Part shown: positions 22,201 to 25,886 of the stretch, piece by piece
How the letters are laid out: every line of letters begins with the position of its first letter
Position numbering within the stretch: position 1 is the first letter of the stretch
Source of the DNA: Saccoglossus kowalevskii
Lineage: Eukaryota; Hemichordata; Enteropneusta; Harrimaniidae
DNA: 25,886 nt
Assembly (NCBI RefSeq): GCF_000003605.2
Contig: NW_003134838.1
Span: 180,521 to 206,406 of the forward strand
Direction of reading: 5' to 3'
Program-made: the position numbers and the translations under genes
The notes under the pieces: model-generated
What the model was told of the DNA's origin: nothing
Seen by the model: the letters and a program-made list of their open reading frames with translations, nothing else
The model's database searches: none

Positions 22201-24053
22201 TGTATGAATGGCCGTCAAAATCAGAAGGTCGAACGAAAATGAAAGTAAAAAAAATTGCAGACTGTGAAATGGACCAAGTAGCATACATAAATGGTGAGTA
22301 CTTTTCATGGTAGTAATTTTTTGATCAAAATTGGTAGTACTATCGAATTATTTAGTCTTATTGGACCATCTATTTTTTGAACCATCTAATTTTTGTTAAA
22401 ATCATAATTTCTTTTTTTTTATTTTCCACTTACCATTCAACCATCTGACAGGAAATGTCCACATTTAAATGTTATCAATGCACATGTCTGTGTTTTGTTT
22501 TTTATTCTCACATTTCAATTGATTTTCATTCACATATTTAACCGTTCAAGCAATGTAATATTTCACGCAACATTTTTTTATGTCCACATTTTAAATGAAA
22601 AATTGATCAACAATTATTTTTGTTTAAAAGTGTTACTTAATAATTAATTTATATATTTCTTTTTTTCATTGTACATTTACAAATGGCTTTTTGAAAAAGA
22701 ATTTCCTAATAATTTGTAACTAAATTTCATGGTATATATTGACCAAACAAAATTTTTGAGTATGGTGTGAACTTTTTACCATAGAATAATGCACAAAAGT
22801 TTGATGACCTTATATTCTTGTTTTTTTTATTTACAACTCGTTGTTATGACGCAATAATAACATTAGGAAGGTACATATAGCACAATAACAGTTCCTCTTT
22901 CTAGTAAAAGTTTATAACTGAATAGAATGCTACACATACATCCCATACCACAATATCATCAAATGTATTTCATTATTTTTGTCTCTTGCTAAAAAAAATC
23001 CTGAGAGAATACTGTAGGTAACAGTTTATTTGTTACAGATTCCTATGGCGTGCATCGGGTTGAAAACACCAGTAATGTAGAGACAGCTGTTAGTCTTCAC
23101 TTGTACTCACCACCGTTTGAATCGTGCGACTGTTTTGATGAGAGGACCGGTAAAAAACAGTCAGTGAAGATCACCTTCTGGAGTAAATTCGGTGAAAGGA
23201 CATACGTAAGTTGAAATATTTTTCGTGGAATTTCTTATCCTGGGGCAGGCGTTCAGCTAGTAAAATGGAGAGTCAGAAAGTTGCGGGTATCTGATCTAAC
23301 ATGCAAGCAATCCAGGGGTAAATATAGTCAGTTTTTACCAGTCTCAAACAGGCAGATTTTAACGAAATCAGCTAAATGTACTAATTGTCATTTTTTACTC
23401 ACAAGCCAAATATATAAAAAATGTAAAACTTTCGTGGTTGTTAAATCTTACCCTTCAATTTTAACATGATAAACTGAGATTGGAATAATGCCTTCTCACC
23501 ACCAATTACCTCGTTTCATCACAAAATAGTCCTGTTTATAGTCTGCACTTCCAACAAAAATAGCCAAATTTTTTGAGCAAAAACTGACAATAGACTCAAA
23601 TGTTGTCTGTTTAAAATATGGGTTCATTTCCAGATTTTTTTCCAGAAATTTGTAGTGTCCAGAAATATTGAAAAATCTAAGAAAAAAGTGCACAAGAATT
23701 TGGGTGAGAAAGTCTGGCGGTGAAATGGTTAAAATAAGCTACTAATTAAAACATGTCGGTAGAGACTGATCAAAATTGGTCTAAATTGCACTGTTGTTCA
23801 TAAAATTTTGAGCCAGTATGAAATTTACTTGCTATTAATGGACCACTAACTGAATCTTAGTTCACTTAGTAAGTTGCCCCACCCAATTTACCTTGTGGTG
23901 TTGTTGTGACTGATAAAAAATAAAGACAGACTGTCACGATTCAATTACTGTTGCATAGTATTACATGAAATACATTCGTAGAAGAATGAACACATATGTA
24001 AATACTCTCTCTAAATGTATTTACAGATGAATTCAAATAGAGTTTCAATATAA
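13027..24053 (+). CDS. CDO1: Cysteine dioxygenase type 1, five exons (last exon uncertain)
   Basis: Cytosolic Fe(II) cupin enzyme that oxidises L-cysteine with O2 to cysteine sulfinate, the entry to taurine and sulfate production. Exons: 13027-13211, 19627-19704, 22133-22293, 23039-23205, and probably 24027-24053. All splice sites are GT-AG and the frame joins without error. Conserved elements: [13 protein letters not shown] (residues 33-45), [14 protein letters not shown] with the substrate-binding Arg65 (human Arg60), [15 protein letters not shown] with iron ligands His91 and His93, Cys98 and Tyr164 (the human Cys93-Tyr157 crosslink pair), GVHRVEN with iron ligand His147, and [10 protein letters not shown]. 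The human IHDH motif is IHSH here. Residues 1-197 are secure. The C-terminus is either an eight-residue exon (MNSNRVSI, 205 in total) or two residues by reading into the intron (VS, 199 in total); human CDO1 has 200. The vertebrate terminal ENN was not found. Intron 1 is 6.4 kb and heavily invaded by MITEs. Confidence 0.96.
13921..13948. repeat. 14-bp palindrome flanked by 7-bp direct repeats
   Basis: GTATAAG (13921-13927), CATGGAGCTCCATG (13928-13941, a perfect palindrome), GTATAAG (13942-13948). Palindrome and repeats abut with no extra base. Confidence 0.92.
14101..14136. repeat. Palindrome flanked by 9-bp direct repeats
   Basis: TGTTCCTAT (14101-14109), TACAGTCCCCAGGGACTG (14110-14127), TGTTCCTAT (14128-14136). 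The central arms ACAGTCCC and GGGACTGT pair around CA. Confidence 0.9.
15294..15331. repeat. Hairpin flanked by 8-bp direct repeats
   Basis: GGACAGAT at 15294-15301 and 15324-15331. Between them are arms CGTGGAGCT (15302-15310) and AGCTCCATG (15316-15324) with an A5 loop, 8 Watson-Crick pairs plus one G-T. The arm is almost the same as that at 13928. Confidence 0.88.
16538..16661 (-). mobile_element. MITE family D, copy 2 (internal deletion)
   Basis: On the minus strand the end TACTGTAAAATACTTTAGAT and TTTTCACTGATTTTTGAT follow family D. The far end (TACTTTATTTCTATTTAG, plus strand 16540) is diverged and the middle is shortened to about 124 bp. Confidence 0.6.
17042..17273 (-). mobile_element. 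MITE family C, copy 2 (232 bp)
   Basis: TTAACCTTTTCACAGCCAGA at the left and, on the minus strand, TTAACCTTTTTACCACCAGT at the right, with TTAA at both ends. The interior shares GGTTCATTTCCAGAAATATT (minus strand) and GGCTCTAAAAT with the copy at 19017. A TTAACC start is what piggyBac-type elements leave. Confidence 0.88.
17274..17907 (+). other. CDO1 intron 1, spacer
   Basis: No exon or named repeat. It has a short (CAA)n run near 17730. Confidence 0.5.
17908..18083 (+). mobile_element. MITE family D, copy 3
   Basis: TACTGTTAAATACTGAGCTG, GAATTAATTTTCGCTG, TTTTAATGAGTTGAATGTAA and TTCACTGAATCATCCC, then CAGCGAAAATAGCGAGC and a worn right end at about 18083. Shares most of its length with the copy at 18365. 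Confidence 0.8.
18365..18575 (+). mobile_element. MITE family D, copy 4 (best preserved, 211 bp)
   Basis: The left end TACTGTGGAATACTTATTTT and the right end (minus strand TACTGTAGAATACTTTATTT) form inverted repeats of about 40 bp, continuing through CGCTGGAATTAATTTTC. Interior as in copies at 12569 and 17908. No coding capacity. Confidence 0.9.
18576..19016 (+). other. CDO1 intron 1, spacer with a weak dispersed repeat
   Basis: GCCTGTCAAATGAAATTCT and ACCTGTGTAAAATGACAGGC at 18812-18852 resemble 15871-15950, allowing a 24-base gap. Otherwise nothing recognised. Confidence 0.45.
19017..19257 (+). mobile_element. MITE family C, copy 3 (241 bp)
   Basis: TTAACCTTTTCACCGTCCAG at the left. CACAAAATAGTCCTAGTTTG, CTTCAGAAGATTAGGACAAA and GGTTCATTTCCAGAAATATT lie inside. 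AAGTCTGGTGGAGAAAAAGTTAA is the right end, given here as the inverted left end. TTAA flanks both sides. It ends about 370 bases before exon 2. Confidence 0.88.
19627..19704 (+). CDS. CDO1: CDO1 exon 2 (residues 62-88)
   Basis: A T-rich tract and TTGCAG precede G, completing Arg62, then [20 protein letters not shown] and GEGQG plus AG of Ser88, donor GTGAGT. Confidence 0.95.
19705..20229 (+). other. CDO1 intron 2, first part
   Basis: No exon or repeat recognised beyond a G-rich patch at 19736-19754. Confidence 0.5.
20230..20540 (+). repeat. Array of degenerate repeat E (cluster 1)
   Basis: Contains GATTCAAAATGGCTGACTAG followed by TGGCCATTTTG (20404-20434) and a second TTCAAAATGG at 20519, with related spacer text (ATGCTGTTCCAGAACAATAT, GGATCAAACTATATTGACAT). 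Units recur in cluster 2 at 21200. An open frame of 92 codons over this cluster is a by-product. Confidence 0.65.
20541..21180 (+). other. CDO1 intron 2, spacer
   Basis: AT-rich, no exon recognised. The open frames on both strands at 20791-21063 overlap each other and match nothing known. Confidence 0.5.
21190..21690 (+). repeat. Array of degenerate repeat E (cluster 2)
   Basis: After a stretch rich in GTGCATCCGT-like words (21225-21262), three units anchored by TTCAAAATGGC lie at 21360, 21502 and 21627 (spacing 142 and 125 bases). Each anchor is followed by a GGCCATTTT or truncated equivalent, then TTTTAATTAATGYTGTTC or related text and CATATCTCTGACATGC-type spacer. Units are diverged, so the array is old. 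Confidence 0.7.
21737..21899 (-). mobile_element. MITE family B, copy 2 (163 bp)
   Basis: Inverted relative to the copy at 3361 and exactly the same length between TTAA ends (21737-21740, 21896-21899). It shares TGCGCATGCGTCAG, ATGGCCATCGC, CATTGTTTACAAACAAACGT, CTACCCATGAGCCTTTGTGT and GGTGACGACCCTCCCGC. Confidence 0.88.
22133..22293 (+). CDS. CDO1: CDO1 exon 3 (residues 88-142)
   Basis: Acceptor GTCTTTTTTCAG. Encodes [40 protein letters not shown] and [13 protein letters not shown], then G of Asp142 before donor GTGAGT. It carries two of the three iron ligands and the crosslinked Cys. Confidence 0.96.
22294..23038 (+). other. CDO1 intron 3
   Basis: GT-AG intron of 745 bases, T-rich, with no repeat that recurs in the window. 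Confidence 0.85.
23039..23205 (+). CDS. CDO1: CDO1 exon 4 (residues 142-197)
   Basis: Acceptor TTTGTTACAG, then AT completing Asp142, [40 protein letters not shown] and [15 protein letters not shown]. It is followed by GTAAGT, a perfect donor, but reading on gives VS-TGA at 23206-23214, so an unspliced ending is also possible, with AATAAA at 23919-23924. Confidence 0.94.
23215..23484 (+). other. CDO1 intron 4 or 3' UTR, first part
   Basis: Either intron (if the GTAAGT at 23206 is used) or 3' untranslated sequence (if the frame reads into TGA 23212-23214). No other feature is seen. Confidence 0.5.
23485..23732 (+). mobile_element. MITE family C, copy 4 (about 248 bp)
   Basis: ATAATGCCTTCTCACCACCA at a slightly altered left end. 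CACAAAATAGTCCTGTTTAT, GGGTTCATTTCCAGA and CCAGAAATATTGAAAAATCT lie inside. The right end is GTCTGGCGGTGAAATGGTTAA, read here to TTAA at 23729-23732. Confidence 0.82.
23919..23924 (+). promoter_or_regulatory. Candidate polyadenylation signal (unspliced CDO1 end)
   Basis: AATAAA about 700 bases past the alternative TGA at 23212-23214 and before the candidate last exon. It would serve only a transcript ending in intron 4. Confidence 0.25.
24027..24053 (+). CDS. CDO1: Candidate CDO1 terminal exon
   Basis: TGTATTTACAG at 24016-24026 would join in phase 0 to give [11 protein letters not shown]. Rival acceptors in the right phase are at 24591 (TTTTACAG, in frame to a TGA after about 10 codons) and 24830 (TCATACAG, a longer tail). 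Both rivals sit at equivalent positions of a tandem duplication, which weakens them. No choice is supported by conserved residues. Confidence 0.35.
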   Translation: MNSNRVSI

Positions 24054-24227
24054 AGAATTGTAATTTTTACTGTCAAGTCATCAGTGATCCACTTAACATC
24101 ACCACGGATCTCATGCGAGAACTGTATGCTGGATCATTAAAGTACGACTTATTTTGACAATAGTCCCACCTTGTATCAATTATAGTGCATTTGCAACTAA
24201 TGAAGCAGATACTGCAAACATTTGGGT

Positions 24228-24345
24228 TTAAAGCGTGGTGGTCGTCGAATTTCATGTAAATAAACAATGTATTTTACACGTGTTGTATACGTCGCTATGA
24301 GTCCCATATCGAAGTGGAAGCAGCACGACGACTGCCGCCCTTTAA
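24228..24345 (+). mobile_element. MITE family A, copy 4 (118 bp)
   Basis: TTAAAGCGTGGTGGTCGTCG at the left, GAATTTCATGTAAATAAACA, ATGAGTCCCATATCGAAG, and CACGACGACTGCCGCCCTTTAA at the right (inverted left end), with TTAA on both sides. It carries AATAAA at 24259-24264, about 210 bases after the candidate CDO1 stop. Confidence 0.88.
24259..24264 (+). promoter_or_regulatory. AATAAA within the MITE downstream of CDO1
   Basis: First AATAAA after the candidate CDO1 stop (24051-24053). GT-rich sequence follows at 24280-24290. It could supply the CDO1 polyadenylation signal, but this is a motif match only. Confidence 0.3.
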
Positions 24346-24835
24346 TTTTGCTATTTTTGTTGATTATTGAAATTTGCTACCTTAAATTCATGTGAATGTG
24401 TAAAATCACCATACTTCATGTTGTTCTACTGACAAATCTGTGAATTTAAAATCCAGTGAATATCCTTGTATTAACAATATACTGGTACTACAGTGAAATC
24501 AAATACTAGTGAAATTTAATGATTCTACGGTATTCTATATTCTGTTCTCTTGTTTTCTAAACTGTGGATCGAATTGCTTTCATTTTACAGACTTTTAATT
24601 TTGGTATTTTCGTTGACAATTGAAATTCACTAAACTAAACCCATGTGAACGCGTAAAATTATAATAGAACTTTACTGGAAAATTTGTGATTTTAAAATAC
24701 AGTCAATATGCTCCATTAACAAATTGATTACAGTGAAATCTAATACTAGTGAAAAATAATACTACAGTTTTATATATTCCGTTCTCTAGTTTACTTTTTC
24801 TAAAATGGATCATATTACTTTCATACAGACTGCCA
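24341..24835. repeat. Direct tandem duplication, period 253 bp
   Basis: Unit 1 (24341-24593) and unit 2 (24594 to about 24835) align along their length: TTTAATTTTGCTATTTTTGT with TTTAATTTTGGTATTTTCGT, CAGTGAAATCAAATACTAGT with CAGTGAAATCTAATACTAGT, and CTTTCATTTTACAGACT with CTTTCATACAGACT. Divergence is clear, so it is not recent. Both units contain CTACGGTATTCT or CTACAGTTTTAT, reminiscent of family D ends. Confidence 0.85.
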
Positions 24836-25886
24836 ACAGTTATATCAGCTTACAGGTTGATAGTTTGTTTACTGCAATGTCACACTTATTCCTGGAACAT
24901 AATGAGAGATTTAAATATCAAATTCTTTAAATATTTTGCTTTGTATTGAATTTATAAATATTACATTCATAATTCTCCACCATACGTCATTTATACCAGT
25001 TGAAATTACAAGCTTACCATATGTTCTTACTGAAATGTACTTAAGGATAATAAAAAAATCCAGAAAGCATGGTTTATTCAATTGATCCAGGTTATTGTGC
25101 ATGTTCATTCCATATCCTGCAGCTTTAACAGTCCACGTATGGTTTCATTATCCATTATATTTCTATACAACTTATGACTTGAATGATTTAAAAATTATTA
25201 AATATTTTTATTTTGATTGATAAATCTGAATGTAAATTTAGTGGCAATATTTGACTCTGGTGAATATGTATAAAATAATACATTTGGGAAACTAACTATA
25301 AAATGTAGGTCTGATTATATTATAAATAAGATTTTGCATGCTATAATTATGGTGCTCCTCTTAGAAATGGTGATCAGGGATTGCGTTAACGCGGAATTCC
25401 GCGTCCGGGAAGCATAGTTTTTATGTGGGACGCATGAATTTTTCAACTGGTGAGTCCTTGGGACGCATCCGGTGAGCACACGTCTCGGTCGTATTACGAT
25501 AGGTCTAAAGGCATTGTGTGCGTTTGCGATGCCATTGTCCCGCATACAAAGTTCATAGAGCTTTTAAGGTAGCGAGACTATTATTTGTGTTGAAAATTAC
25601 GATTTTCACATTTATTTATTAATTGATGAAATGCACTATAAACTTTCATATGATAAAGTCAACATAACATAGAATGTCATGTAAGTTGGTTAAAATGTAG
25701 ATTTTCTGAAGGGAAGCAAGGCAGCCTCAGTAGTGTTTTCCAAAATCAACAACACAGGTTTAATCTGTGTGCCTATAAGTTTCAAAGATAAACTCAAGAC
25801 AAAGCAATGTTAGGATGTGTTATCAGTAGCTATCTGACACACAATTAGTGTTTCCAAACATTTGAGTGGTTTGTCTCCGCCCCTAT
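24836..25886. other. Downstream intergenic stretch
   Basis: No gene recognised. AATAAA at 25049-25054. A GC-rich island at 25375-25550 carries overlapping palindromes (GCGTTAACGC at 25383, ACGCGGAATTCCGCGT at 25389) and a 76-codon minus-strand open frame (25545-25315) of no known family. A hairpin ACACAG/CTGTGT lies at about 25754-25772. Confidence 0.5.

Overview
The window is nuclear DNA from an animal, most likely a marine invertebrate; I cannot name the species. It is AT-rich, has no operons, and carries two intron-split housekeeping genes in a dense background of decayed transposons. It has no recognisable tRNA, rRNA or CRISPR array.

Gene content. (1) Minus strand, 8647 to 4807: a complete six-exon gene for the sigma-3 subunit of the AP-3 adaptor complex (186 residues). 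All exon boundaries are canonical and the reading frame stays open across every splice. (2) Plus strand, from 13027: cysteine dioxygenase (CDO1), with four certain exons (13027-13211, 19627-19704, 22133-22293, 23039-23205) and an uncertain short last exon (best candidate 24027-24053). The iron ligands and the residues of the Cys-Tyr crosslink are all present. The two genes are divergent, with 4.4 kb between their start codons. From memory, human AP3S1 and CDO1 are also divergent neighbours with ATG12 between them. Here ATG12 is not visible, which suggests an old gene neighbourhood that lost or moved one member.

Layout. 1-110 is an (AT)n tract; 111-1897 holds nothing I recognise. 1900-2896 is a dead mariner element with both terminal repeats and its TA duplication. 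3361-4100 holds MITEs. 4807-8647 is the AP-3 sigma gene. 8648-13026 is the intergenic region, with an ETS/YY1-like promoter next to AP3S, MITEs, two adjacent LINE C-terminal fragments, and a promoter-like stretch with CCAAT and E-box next to CDO1. 13027-24053 is CDO1, whose long introns are full of MITEs and two arrays of a degenerate repeat. 24228-25886 holds a MITE, a 253-bp tandem duplication and unassigned sequence.

Repeats. Four MITE families are visible by comparing copies within the window: A (TTAA-ended, about 118 bp, 4 copies), B (TTAA-ended, 163 bp, 2 copies, ends like A), C (TTAACC-ended, about 240 bp, 4 copies) and D (TACTG...CAGTA, about 200 bp, 4 copies).

The most unusual signal is a set of four very short perfect or near-perfect palindromes (6011-6051, 13921-13948, 14101-14136, 15294-15331), each bracketed by 7-9 bp exact direct repeats as if inserted with a target-site duplication. 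Two of them share the same arm. They look like elements reduced to little more than their own terminal repeats, or a hairpin-type insertion. I found no new multi-gene system.
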